Shown: positions 1 to 7,390, numbered from the stretch's first letter. The stretch: DNA of 17,614 bases from JAWLBW01 sp041687475 (GCA_041687475.1 JAWLBW010000065.1:1-17614); one strand, 5' to 3'. Numbers and translations: made by a program. Notes: a model not told the origin generated them from the sequence alone.

Positions 1-729
1 GCCGTGTTTGGCAAAGGTCGTGGTGGTCTTGCCCGTGCCCGACAGGCCCATGATGGCCATGGTAATGTCGCGATCGCCGATGCGCACGACCTTGGCGCCG
101 GCGTGCATGACGAGACCGCCCTGCCGGTACAGCAGATCGTTCAGCATGCGCAGGGCGCTCTTCTTGCTCTCGCCGAAATAATCGGGCCCCATGATGTAGG
201 TGGTGTAGTTGGCCAGATCGACGACGATGGCCTGCTTGCCCGGCATGTCGGGGGCTTCACAGCCCGGCGTATAAATGACGCGCAACTTCGGATCCCAGGG
301 GCGCGACCCGGCGTCGGGTCCTTCGACCTCTTCGCGGGAAAAGGCGAGCACCTGCTGCATGCCGGCGATGTTGGCGCCTTCGGCGGTGTAGAACCACTGC
401 ACGGGCACGGCGCGGGGGCCTACGCCCAGATAACGGTCGAGACGGATCAGGCGACCGGCCTGTTCGATGTAGCGGGCCTGGTGTTCGATGAGCCCGCGCG
501 CCTTCGCGGGGTCAATCGTCTTGCCCGAATATTTCTCGGCGTCGGCGGGCTCGGCTATCACGTACGTCCACTGGGCGACGCGATTCTTGTTATGGGAAAC
601 GACCTTGTTCAGGCCACCAAAAGCCGTTTTCCTTACGGCCGGCGTTTCGTTGAGAGCCAACTCGCGAAGTTGTTCCTGGGTGGGGTTCTCAATGATCTCG
701 ACGGTCGTCATCCATCCGGCAGCGGTCAT
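1..729 (-). CDS. pckA: Phosphoenolpyruvate carboxykinase (ATP)-like, N-terminal 243 codons, partial
   Basis: The gene runs off the left edge, leaving 243 codons from the N-terminus. PEPCK (ATP) interconverts oxaloacetate and phosphoenolpyruvate in the cytoplasm, the entry to gluconeogenesis. Visible family motifs are FGESKK (residues 185-190, matching the YxGExKK metal/substrate segment), MHAGAK (208-213, matching MHCSAN with its catalytic His) and the P-loop GLSGTGKTT (228-236). The start is ATG at 729, with AAGGAGG four bases upstream; a second in-frame ATG at 711 has no such site. The region before residue 180 is unlike the E. coli enzyme: I cannot find the GRSPKDK segment that carries the substrate-binding arginine. 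This looks like a divergent PEPCK branch rather than the classical one. A paralogue with altered substrate use cannot be excluded because the C-terminal half is missing. The family assignment is firm; the exact reaction is inferred. Confidence 0.85.
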   Translation of the reverse strand, partial: MTAAGWMTTVEIIENPTQEQLRELALNETPAVRKTAFGGLNKVVSHNKNRVAQWTYVIAEPADAEKYSGKTIDPAKARGLIEHQARYIEQAGRLIRLDRYLGVGPRAVPVQWFYTAEGANIAGMQQVLAFSREEVEGPDAGSRPWDPKLRVIYTPGCEAPDMPGKQAIVVDLANYTTYIMGPDYFGESKKSALRMLNDLLYRQGGLVMHAGAKVVRIGDRDITMAIMGLSGTGKTTTTFAKHG

Positions 730-1000
730 GAAGCCTCCTTGGGGTTTGCTCACCGATTCCCATTGTAAACCAGGCGCCGACTCATTTTGAGGGCTTTCCA
801 GGGCAATTCTCGGGCGGTCTTTACGGGAAATCGGGCCTCTGTACATGGTGACCCGCGGCAGTTCCCTTGCGTTGGGGTAAGGGCCGAGGTACTGATTCAA
901 TCAGACTATCCAAAGCGCTCGGTCAAGGCCAGCCCTTTCTGTGCCCCCGAGGCTTCCCTGCGGCAGATTTCCCCACAAGGAAGCGGGGCTGCGTCGGGGT
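730..1000. other. Non-coding gap between pckA and the iron operon
   Basis: Apart from the pckA ribosome binding site and a possible -10, and the terminator that begins at 1001, I see no gene here. Short open frames on both strands have no ribosome binding site and no recognisable protein family. A TTGACC hexamer lies on the minus strand near 922-927, but no convincing -10 follows at 16-18 bases. Confidence 0.5.
734..767 (-). promoter_or_regulatory. Candidate pckA promoter -10 and ribosome binding site
   Basis: Reading on the minus strand, TACAAT (762-767) matches the -10 consensus at 5 of 6 positions. It would start a transcript near 755 with a leader of about 26 nt, which contains AAGGAGG (734-740) just before the ATG at 729. 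No good -35 is visible at the right spacing, so the promoter call is weak. The ribosome binding site is strong. Confidence 0.35.
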
Positions 1001-1034
1001 AAAAAAATATCCCCTCGTGCCGGTGGCAGAGGGG
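1001..1034 (-). terminator. Rho-independent terminator after the fur-FTR1 operon
   Basis: On the minus strand a stem CCCCTC/GAGGGG (1029-1034 with 1011-1016) continues into TGCC/GGCA with a three-base loop and one bulged base. It is followed by ATATTTTTTT (1001-1010). It lies 33 bp past the FTR1 permease stop codon, in the right place and orientation to end the iron operon and insulate pckA. Confidence 0.85.
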
Positions 1035-1066
1035 AATGAAAGAATGCGTCGGCGTCGCAGACCGGC

Positions 1067-3037
1067 TCATTTGGCCGACGAAGCCGCGCGGGCGGCCGCG
1101 CGGGACTCTACAATACGCTTTTCGCGGTACCAGAGGCCCAAGTGCGCGGCGACGATGACCAAGATGAGGCCCAGCTGGCCCAGCATGGTTTCCCACGTGG
1201 GATACACACCCAGGAGCTCGATACGAAGATTGAGGGGAAAAGAGCTCACGCCCACGAATCCGGCTTCCTGCAGCGAGTGTATGCCCTTGCCGAGCAATAC
1301 CACCGACAACACGAGCACGAGCACCGAGGCCACCTGGAAGAATTGCCGCAGCGGCATGCGCTTACCCAGCTTCAGCATGGCCCACCCCATGAGGGCGATA
1401 CCGATGACTCCGATGCCGAAACCCGCGTAAATGCCGCTCATCGCCGATTCTTCGGCATCGAGGGCCAGGGCCTGGTAAAAAAGAACGGTCTCGAAGGCTT
1501 CGCGGTACACGGCCAGGAACGAGATGCCGAAGAAGGTGTAAAACCGCTTGTCGGCCACGGCCTGCCGGGCCTTGGTGCTGACCATGGCCGTCCACTTCCT
1601 GATCTCGGCCTGGTTGTGCATCCAGAAGCCGACGTAAAGCAGTATGGCTACCGCCGTGAGGCCCGTCACGCCCTCGAGCCACTCGCGCTCGGCGCCGCCG
1701 ATGTTCAGCAGGGTGCCCGAGAGTATCCACGTGGCGAAGCCGGCCACCAGCGCGGCAATCCACCCTGCGTGGGTCCAGTGGCGGGCGCGCTCGGCCTTGA
1801 GGCGCCGCAGAATGCCCAGCAGGGCGGCGACGACCAGAATGGCCTCGAAACCTTCACGCAGCAGAATCAACGCCGCCGAGGCAAGGGCGACCCCGTAAGA
1901 CAGCCCGCCGCTCTGCAGTAGCGCCTCGGCGTCGACGATGACGCCCTGGGCCCTGTCAACCGCGGCTTCGACCTGGGCGACGGGGGCGCCGCCGACAATG
2001 CCGCTGCGCACGTCCATCATGGCCATTTCGATGCGGGGCACGATCTTCGAATCGCGTGCCACCATGCGCACCTCGAAAGGCTCGATGCCATCGAGGTAGG
2101 CGCTCAGGGCAAGCCGGCGGGCTTCGGCCGCATTTCCCCCACGATAGGCAGCCATGGCCTCGTTCAGCAGGTTGCGGGCGAGATCGAGATCGCTCACCTT
2201 TTCGACGAAGCGGGCCGGGTCGAGGCGCAGGGCCAGAAAGGTGCCTTCGCCGTAGGCCTCTTCAACACGGGGGCGCAACTCGCGGTCGTTGGTCGTCGCA
2301 AGCTCGGTCAGCGTCGGCAGTGCCGAGGTGTCGTCGATTCCGCCGAATACCGCCTCGTCGGTACGGTCGCGATGCTGCAGCGAAAGTACGTAAAACGCCA
2401 GGCTCCACGCTTCTTCGTCGCTCAGATCGGCGAAGGCCGGCATGCCGGTGCCCTGCACGCCGTTGCGAATCGTGTTGTAGGCCTGAAAGGGCGAGAGCAC
2501 GTCGCGCGTTTCGCCCTTGAGGAAATCGGTGGCGGGGGGCTCGAAACCGACGGCGTCGGGGCCGTCGCCGGCGCCGGTCACGCCGTGGCACCCGGCGCAC
2601 GACTGCCCGTAAACCTTGTCGGCCAGCGCCATGTCGGGCCACTGCGAGGGCGCCACCGCAATATCGGTCACCTCGATGACGCGGTTCTTCAGGCGCTCGG
2701 ACAGAGCAAGAATGGTTTCGCTGTCGCCCCTGGCCTCAAATTCGGCCGCCAGCGCCGCAAGGTCGGTTTTGAAGGGGTCGTCGCCCCGCAGCTCGGGTAC
2801 GGTGGCGGCAAGTTCGTCGATGGTGGCGAGAAAGTCCTGCTGTTCCTTGTATTCGAACTCGCTGATGACCTTGCCGTCTTCAACGGCCGCCGGGTAGTCA
2901 CGGCCGACATAGTCGAGCAGGTGCACGAGCTGTCGCGGCAGTTCGTCGGCCCGCGCCGGCGCCGCGAAAAACACCGACACCAGCAGAAGCAGCACCGCCG
3001 GAACCTGCAACGGAAAAAACCTTCGCGACCTCATCAT
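1067..3037 (-). CDS. Cytochrome c / FTR1 family iron permease
   Basis: Predicted inner-membrane iron importer of 656 residues. A signal peptide ends near ARA-DE (residue 30). An alpha-helical periplasmic region follows, then a class I cytochrome c domain with heme motif CAGCH (147-151) and a likely Met ligand in GTGMPAF (Met199). The C-terminal half is an FTR1 domain of about seven membrane segments (roughly 378-635), with the two iron-binding signatures REGFE (394-398) and REAFE (512-516). In the family, paired REXXE motifs bind ferric iron; the heme domain presumably couples uptake to electron transfer (inference). Two adjacent ATGs occur (3037, 3034). I chose 3037, since GAGGGG lies just upstream and an open frame reaching 3271 only overlaps fur. 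It follows fur by 46 bp on the same strand, under the Fur-box promoter, and ends at a strong terminator. Confidence 0.9.
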   Translation of the reverse strand: MMRSRRFFPLQVPAVLLLLVSVFFAAPARADELPRQLVHLLDYVGRDYPAAVEDGKVISEFEYKEQQDFLATIDELAATVPELRGDDPFKTDLAALAAEFEARGDSETILALSERLKNRVIEVTDIAVAPSQWPDMALADKVYGQSCAGCHGVTGAGDGPDAVGFEPPATDFLKGETRDVLSPFQAYNTIRNGVQGTGMPAFADLSDEEAWSLAFYVLSLQHRDRTDEAVFGGIDDTSALPTLTELATTNDRELRPRVEEAYGEGTFLALRLDPARFVEKVSDLDLARNLLNEAMAAYRGGNAAEARRLALSAYLDGIEPFEVRMVARDSKIVPRIEMAMMDVRSGIVGGAPVAQVEAAVDRAQGVIVDAEALLQSGGLSYGVALASAALILLREGFEAILVVAALLGILRRLKAERARHWTHAGWIAALVAGFATWILSGTLLNIGGAEREWLEGVTGLTAVAILLYVGFWMHNQAEIRKWTAMVSTKARQAVADKRFYTFFGISFLAVYREAFETVLFYQALALDAEESAMSGIYAGFGIGVIGIALMGWAMLKLGKRMPLRQFFQVASVLVLVLSVVLLGKGIHSLQEAGFVGVSSFPLNLRIELLGVYPTWETMLGQLGLILVIVAAHLGLWYREKRIVESRAAARAASSAK

Positions 3038-3054
3038 GAACCCCTCAAACCCTC

Positions 3055-3067
3055 GGCCGAAACGGCC
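3055..3067 (-). other. Small hairpin between fur and the iron permease
   Basis: GGCCG and CGGCC flank a three-base loop in the 46 bp gap between the two genes. No U-run follows, so it is not a normal terminator. It could stabilise or separate the two cistrons, or be chance in GC-rich sequence. Confidence 0.3.
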
Positions 3068-3083
3068 TTCAAAACCCTTGTTT

Positions 3084-3533
3084 TCAGCGCCCGTTGCGCT
3101 GAATGCGACTGCACTTGCGGCACCGCCCGTACAGCTCCATGGTATGGTGCGTGAGCTGAAAACCGTGCTGTGCCGCGACCTGCTCCTGCAGCCGCTCGAT
3201 GTCTTCGTTTTCGAACTCCTCGATGGCGCCGCAGTCGACGCAGATGAGGTGATCGTGATGTTCGTCGGCATCGGTCACGTGTTCGTAGCGGGCGTGGCCG
3301 TCGCCGAAGTTCCACTCACGGGCCAGCCCCGACTCCTTGAGAAGCTTGAGCGTGCGGTAGACGGTGGCGAAACCGATGCCCGGTTCACGCTTGCGAATTT
3401 CGTCGTACAACTCTTCTACGCTGGCATGCGCGTTGATGGAAAAGAAGGTGTCGACAATCAGGTCTCGCTGGCGGGTAACCTTAAGACCCTTCTGCTTGAT
3501 GAAACGATGGAACTCTTCGCGCGGTTCGAACAT
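3084..3533 (-). CDS. fur: Ferric uptake regulator, Fur family
   Basis: Cytoplasmic metal-dependent transcription repressor of 149 residues, the usual Fur length. The N-terminal winged helix includes KVTRQRDLIVD and the recognition helix region GFATVYRTLKLL (53-64). The C-terminal dimerisation and metal part has HHDH (92-95), CVDCG (98-102) and CRKC (138-141), the two CxxC pairs of a structural zinc site. The HHDHLICVDCG block is typical of Fur rather than Zur or PerR, though these subfamilies cannot be separated with certainty by eye. Start chosen at ATG 3533; an upstream in-frame TTG at 3560 would place translation inside the operator. No strong ribosome binding site is visible. It is first gene of an operon with the FTR1 permease and carries a Fur box at its promoter, which indicates autoregulation. 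Confidence 0.93.
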   Translation of the reverse strand: MFEPREEFHRFIKQKGLKVTRQRDLIVDTFFSINAHASVEELYDEIRKREPGIGFATVYRTLKLLKESGLAREWNFGDGHARYEHVTDADEHHDHLICVDCGAIEEFENEDIERLQEQVAAQHGFQLTHHTMELYGRCRKCSRIQRNGR

Positions 3534-3544
3534 GGACGATCTTT

Positions 3545-3559
3545 TGAAAATGATTATCA
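3545..3559 (-). promoter_or_regulatory. Fur box
   Basis: The minus strand reads TGATAATCATTTTCA, which matches the 7-1-7 Fur inverted repeat TGATAATnATTATCA at all but one defined position. It lies 11 bp upstream of the fur ATG and overlaps the predicted transcription start, so bound Fur would block RNA polymerase. The site is much more AT-rich than its surroundings, which makes a chance match unlikely. Confidence 0.88.
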
Positions 3560-3561
3560 AT

Positions 3562-3591
3562 ATACTACCGAATCCACACTTCCCCCGTCAA
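3562..3591 (-). promoter_or_regulatory. Candidate promoter of the fur-FTR1 operon
   Basis: TTGACG (3586-3591) resembles a -35 box. TAGTAT (3562-3567) resembles a -10 box, 18 bp away. Transcription would begin near 3555, inside the Fur box, with a leader of roughly 20 nt. The position relative to the operator supports the call; the -10 match is moderate. Confidence 0.55.
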
Positions 3592-3692
3592 GTAACCCGG
3601 TCGGCTGTTTCCGCCTTTCGCGCGTGGGTGGTTTACTGCCTGCCGCGAGCGGCCTAACCTGAAGGTATACGCCGATGCAGGGGGAGATGGTT

Positions 3693-4415
3693 ATGGGATG
3701 GCCTGCATGGGTTCTTGCGGCGATGGTATTGGCGCGCGTGCAGCTCGCCTCCCACCCCGAAGAGCCGACACACTATTACCTTGTCGATTTTGCGCCCGAC
3801 GCCGATGCCGAGCTGCTCTCACGCGAGTTGTGCCTGCAGTACGGTTGCGAAGTGCACCATGTTTACCGAAGCCTGCCGGGCATGGCGGTCAGCGGGGGGC
3901 GCGCCGCCTCGCTCGCCCATGCAGACCAGGTTACGGCCATGTATCGCGACCAGCTCGTTTCCTTCGATCCGGGCGGTAATCAGCTCATCGGCGCGCCCCA
4001 GTGGGCGCCGCTCGTCGTGGTGGGGCCGGCTCTCGACCCCAACCGGCTTTCGGTCGAACGCCGCAGCGCTTTCGGCGCCAACGGTTTCGACGCGGCGCCC
4101 GACGGTACGGCCCTGGTGTATTCCCTTGCCTCGCGCGTGCCCGATCGGAGGTTCTGGACCTTTCCCACATTGGCCGAAGACGGCCGCGGGCGGCTTTCCG
4201 ACATGCTCGCGGCACTCGATGCCGTGGTGGCCTACCGCTTCGCGGTAAGCGCGGTTTACGTACCCCTGGCGCTCGAAGGCACCCCGCCCCCCCGGCTCTG
4301 CGCGACCATCGACGATCTGCTGCAACGCGGCGTGCTCGTTCTCAGCGGTCTCGACGGACGCTGCCCGCTCGTTCCCGCCGGCGCCTTTCGACCCGCGGGC
4401 CACCGCGGCGATTGA
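3693..4415 (+). CDS. Secreted subtilisin-propeptide-like protein with truncated, triad-less subtilase remnant
   Basis: A 240-residue protein beginning with a hydrophobic segment that could be a signal peptide, although no basic residue precedes it. Residues about 27-92 (HYYLVDFAPDAD to YRDQLVSFDP) follow the layout of the inhibitor I9 / subtilisin propeptide, including a HVYRSLPGMAVSG strand and a DQVTAMYRDQLVS end. Residues about 162-232 (EDGRGRLSDMLAALDAVVA, then QRGVLVLSGLDGRCPLVPAGAF) resemble the subtilase core around the stretch that normally reads 'aGVxVVvAAGN...C..sPA'. The DTG and HGTH segments and the serine segment are absent, and the gene stops before the serine would be reached. 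No continuation is readable before speA, so this is a degenerate or repurposed homologue. Start 3693 has GGAG six bases upstream; ATG 3675 is the alternative. A weak promoter (TTTACT 3632-3637, TAACCT 3655-3660) precedes it. Inhibitor or chaperone functions are inference. Confidence 0.6.
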   Translation: MGWPAWVLAAMVLARVQLASHPEEPTHYYLVDFAPDADAELLSRELCLQYGCEVHHVYRSLPGMAVSGGRAASLAHADQVTAMYRDQLVSFDPGGNQLIGAPQWAPLVVVGPALDPNRLSVERRSAFGANGFDAAPDGTALVYSLASRVPDRRFWTFPTLAEDGRGRLSDMLAALDAVVAYRFAVSAVYVPLALEGTPPPRLCATIDDLLQRGVLVLSGLDGRCPLVPAGAFRPAGHRGD

Positions 4416-4451
4416 CTGCAAGGCCGCCGCCCGGCCCCCGTACGCGCGGCG

Positions 4452-4482
4452 TTGGCGGAAAGAAGCCCCCTGACGGTATGAT
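4452..4482 (+). promoter_or_regulatory. Candidate speA promoter
   Basis: TTGGCG (4452-4457) and TATGAT (4477-4482, 5 of 6 consensus) are 19 bp apart, slightly long. The predicted start near 4489 falls inside the inverted repeat at 4486-4500 and gives a leader of about 45 nt before the TTG start codon. Confidence 0.4.
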
Positions 4483-4485
4483 GTT

Positions 4486-4500
4486 GGAATTACCAATTCC
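4486..4500. promoter_or_regulatory. Inverted repeat at the speA transcription start, possible operator
   Basis: GGAATT-ACC-AATTCC is a perfect 6 bp inverted repeat with a three-base centre, AT-rich within GC-rich sequence, directly after the speA -10 box. The position suits a repressor site or a small 5' hairpin. No known regulator is recognised from the motif. Confidence 0.4.
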
Positions 4501-4532
4501 TTTCTCTACCCGTTGCAGAGGGGGCCCAGGCA

Positions 4533-6464
4533 TTGCAGGAGAAAGTCGTCGAACATACCGAATGGAATCTGGAAGAGGCCCGGCGTCTCTATAACATCGA
4601 CCGCTGGGGCGTGCACTACTTCGACATCGACGCCGCCGGCAACGTCATCGTTGCCCCCGTGGGCAAGGACGGCGAAAAGATTCCCATCGTCGACGTGGTC
4701 GAGGAAGCCAAGGCCCAGGGCATGCGCCTGCCGCTGCTCATTCGCTTTCAGGATTTGCTTCGCAACCGCGTCGAGTCAATTAACCAGGCCTTCGATCGCG
4801 CCATTGCCGAAAACAAGTACCGCGGCCGGTACATGGGCGTGTTTCCCATCAAGGTGAACCAGCTGCGCGAGGTGGTCGAAGAAATTCTCGACGCCGGCCG
4901 GGTGCACAACTACGGGCTCGAAGCCGGCAGCAAGCCCGAGCTCATGGCCGCCCTGTCGATGCACCACAACCCCGACAGTCTCATCGTCTGCAACGGTTAC
5001 AAGGACGCCCAGTTCATTCGCATGGCCCTCATCGGCAACAAGCTGAACAAGAAGGTCGTGTGCGTGGCCGAGAAACTTACCGAGATTCAGGAACTCATTC
5101 GCGCGAGCAAGGAACTCAATACCGAGCCCATCATCGGCATTCGCGTGCGCCTGGTCTCGAAGGGCGAGGGCAAGTGGGCCACCTCGGGCGGTGAAAACGC
5201 CAAATTCGGCCTAACGACCACCGAGCTGCTCGAGGCCGTCGAGATGCTGAAAGCCGAGGGGCTTCTGCACACCTTCAAGCTGCTGCACTTTCACATCGGC
5301 TCGCAGGTTCCCAACATCTTTACCATCAAGCGGGCCGTGCGCGAGGCTACCCGGTACTTCGCCAAGCTGCACCAGAGGGGGGTCGAACTCGATTACCTCG
5401 ACGTGGGCGGCGGCCTGGGCGTCGACTATGACGGCAGCCAGTCGGCAAGCCACAGCTCGACCAACTACAGCCTGCAGGAATACGCCAACGACATCGTCTA
5501 CAACATCATGGACGTATGCGACATGGAAGGCGTTCCGCACCCGAACATCGTGAGCGAAAGCGGCCGCGCCATCGTCGCCCACCATTCGGTGCTGGTGGTC
5601 GACAACTTCGGGCAGATTGAAAAGGCCCGCCAGGTGGGATCGATTCAGGTGCACGACGACAGCCACAAGATCCTGCGCGATCTGGCCTTCGTGCGCGACA
5701 ACATCGAGACCCGCGACAAACGTGAGTCGTACCACGACCTGGTTCAGCTCAAGGAAGAAGCCGACGCCCTGTTCAACCTGGGCTATCTCGATCTCGATGT
5801 GAAAGCCGACGTCGAGCAGATGTTCTGGAACTGCGCCCGGGTCATCGTGCGCAAGTTTCAGGAAGAATTCGGTGAAGAGCAGGTGCCGGAAGAAATCTAC
5901 GATCTGGCCAACCAGCTGGGCGACCAGTACCTGATGAACTTCTCGGTATTTCAGTCACTGCTCGATCACTGGGCCCTGGGTCAGCTGTTTCCGATCATTC
6001 CCCTGCACCGCATGGGTGAAGAACCCGTGCGCCGGGGCACGCTGGTCGACATTACCTGCGATTCCGACGGCAAGGTCAGCCGCTTCATCGACGGACAGGA
6101 ACCACGCGACACCCTGCCCCTGCACGAGGCCAACGGCAAGCCCTACTACCTGGGTTTCTTCATGACCGGCGCCTACCAGGACATCATGGGCGACCTGCAC
6201 AACCTGTTCGGCCGCGTCAACGAAGTGCACGTCTTTCTCGACCCCGACGAAGAAGACGGCTGGTACATCGAAGAGTCGATTCAGGGCTCGACCATCGAGC
6301 AGGTACTGCGTCTGACCCAGTACCACGAGAACGAACTCGTGCGCGGCTTCAAGGGGCAGGTCGACGCCGCCATCAAGAGCGATCGGCTGCGTCCGAACGA
6401 GGGCATGCGCCTGCTCGCCGAATACGAACGCACCCTGCGCAGCTACACCTACCTGCAGTTCTGA
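4533..6464 (+). CDS. speA: Biosynthetic arginine decarboxylase
   Basis: PLP enzyme of 643 residues, the usual SpeA length. It converts arginine to agmatine, the first step of the agmatine route to putrescine and spermidine. Fold III PLP-barrel motifs are clear: FPIKVNQ (104-110) with PLP lysine K107, HFHIGSQ (252-258), GGGLGVDYDGS (292-302) and SESGRA (341-346). The C-terminal beta domain has TCDSDGK (508-514), supplying the catalytic Cys509 and Asp510, and GAYQDIMGDLHNLFG (546-560). The start is TTG at 4533: no in-frame ATG occurs until residue 64, a stop lies at 4479-4481, and GAGGGGG (4517-4523) is nine bases upstream. It stands alone with its own promoter and terminator, convergent with the lipoprotein gene downstream. 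Agmatine ureohydrolase or deiminase genes are not in this window. Confidence 0.96.
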   Translation: MQEKVVEHTEWNLEEARRLYNIDRWGVHYFDIDAAGNVIVAPVGKDGEKIPIVDVVEEAKAQGMRLPLLIRFQDLLRNRVESINQAFDRAIAENKYRGRYMGVFPIKVNQLREVVEEILDAGRVHNYGLEAGSKPELMAALSMHHNPDSLIVCNGYKDAQFIRMALIGNKLNKKVVCVAEKLTEIQELIRASKELNTEPIIGIRVRLVSKGEGKWATSGGENAKFGLTTTELLEAVEMLKAEGLLHTFKLLHFHIGSQVPNIFTIKRAVREATRYFAKLHQRGVELDYLDVGGGLGVDYDGSQSASHSSTNYSLQEYANDIVYNIMDVCDMEGVPHPNIVSESGRAIVAHHSVLVVDNFGQIEKARQVGSIQVHDDSHKILRDLAFVRDNIETRDKRESYHDLVQLKEEADALFNLGYLDLDVKADVEQMFWNCARVIVRKFQEEFGEEQVPEEIYDLANQLGDQYLMNFSVFQSLLDHWALGQLFPIIPLHRMGEEPVRRGTLVDITCDSDGKVSRFIDGQEPRDTLPLHEANGKPYYLGFFMTGAYQDIMGDLHNLFGRVNEVHVFLDPDEEDGWYIEESIQGSTIEQVLRLTQYHENELVRGFKGQVDAAIKSDRLRPNEGMRLLAEYERTLRSYTYLQF

Positions 6465-6483
6465 GGCTTCTTCGCTTCATGGG

Positions 6484-6520
6484 AAAAGCCCTTTCCGCCA
6501 GGCGGAAAGGGCTTTTTTTT
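6484..6520 (+). terminator. Rho-independent terminator of speA
   Basis: A long perfect hairpin, AAAAGCCCTTTCCGC (6484-6498) against GCGGAAAGGGCTTTT (6502-6516), has a three-base loop and runs into eight T residues (6513-6520). It starts 19 bp after the speA stop. The A-run on its left side gives four U on the other strand, so it may also end the convergent lipoprotein transcript from 7390. Confidence 0.95.
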
Positions 6521-6553
6521 CGTGTCCGGATCCGGCCACCCTCCGGCGCCGGT

Positions 6554-7390
6554 TCAATGCACGGTAAGCAGGCGGTACAGGGTGTTGCTTTCGTCGCCGT
6601 CGGCCACCTCGAAGCGAACCCGGTAGTCACCCGCCGCGGGCGGCGCCGCAGTCTGCACGTGAAAAACCTTACCCTCGGCCTGCCAGGCGCCCACGATCTT
6701 CGTGGTATCGGTCAGGGGGGCCATCATGACCGTCCACAGCAGGCCGTCGCCCTCGCGCGAGGCCTCGGCGTGCAGGGTAAGGTCGGCCATGGGTTCGACG
6801 GGGTTGGGCGAAACCGTGGCCATCGTAACGGCGAGCTCGAAGCCCTCGCCCGGATCGTACGGCTCCTGGTCGTCGGGCTCGGGCGTCCACGTGCCGACGC
6901 ATCGGTTCAGCTCGGTCTGCCTGAATTCGACGCATTCGCGGGGACGTGAAAGGCGAAACGATCCGACATCGGCCCCGTTGGCAAAGACGCGACCCTCGAA
7001 GACCATGCGGTTACCCGCCTTGTGATAGGAACCGTGAAACATCCAGTCTTCGTTCGTACTGTAGTTCGCCCAGAACTCGTTCTGCATGGGCTCGAGTTCG
7101 CCGTAGCCATAGAAGCTGCTCGTGCGATAGAAGGCTTCGCGAAAGACACCCTCGCGCTCGACGCGCACCTCGTAGCCGCCATTGCCCCACGACATGACCA
7201 GTTCGTTGCGGCCCATCATGTGGTGCCAGCCCACGTCGTAGCGTCCCGACCAGTAGCCCGACATGACAAGGTTGTCAGCCGTTTCCCAGGCTTCGCAGGT
7301 GCTCACGGTGTCGACGCAGACGTAATCGTCGGCGCACGCACCCAGCAGGGAAAGGAAAATCGCAGATAAGAGGAATGGAAGCCGTCGCAT
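6554..7390 (-). CDS. Putative lipoprotein of unknown function, tryptophan- and tyrosine-rich
   Basis: A 278-residue protein with a lipoprotein signal peptide: MRR, a hydrophobic core, then lipobox LGAC with Cys19. Start ATG 7390 is preceded by AGGAG at five bases. Residues about 40-150 are rich in W, Y, F and G in alternating patterns (for example SGYWSGRYDVGWHH and GSYHKAGNRMVFEGRV), suggesting a beta-barrel or lipocalin-like fold. A proline- and acid-rich linker (EPDDQEPYDPGEG) leads to about 100 residues that look like an Ig-like or PKD-like beta-sandwich, with GDYRVRFEVADGDES near the end. Several cysteines (25, 32 and others) could form disulfides. I do not recognise the family. It is transcribed toward speA, after rpoD, but separated from rpoD by a hairpin; it is probably an independent envelope protein. 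Confidence 0.8.
   Translation of the reverse strand: MRRLPFLLSAIFLSLLGACADDYVCVDTVSTCEAWETADNLVMSGYWSGRYDVGWHHMMGRNELVMSWGNGGYEVRVEREGVFREAFYRTSSFYGYGELEPMQNEFWANYSTNEDWMFHGSYHKAGNRMVFEGRVFANGADVGSFRLSRPRECVEFRQTELNRCVGTWTPEPDDQEPYDPGEGFELAVTMATVSPNPVEPMADLTLHAEASREGDGLLWTVMMAPLTDTTKIVGAWQAEGKVFHVQTAAPPAAGDYRVRFEVADGDESNTLYRLLTVH

Noticed and set aside
4..768. Plus-strand open frame opposite pckA
   Set aside because: The minus strand reads an unmistakable PEPCK P-loop and a strong ribosome binding site; the plus frame shows no family.
2372..3154. Plus-strand open frame opposite the iron permease
   Set aside because: Antisense shadow of a gene with firm heme and REXXE motifs.
4416..4532. Frameshifted continuation of the subtilase-like gene carrying the catalytic serine
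   Set aside because: No frame in the 117 bases before speA shows a GTS(M)A-type segment, so a simple frameshift does not explain the truncation.
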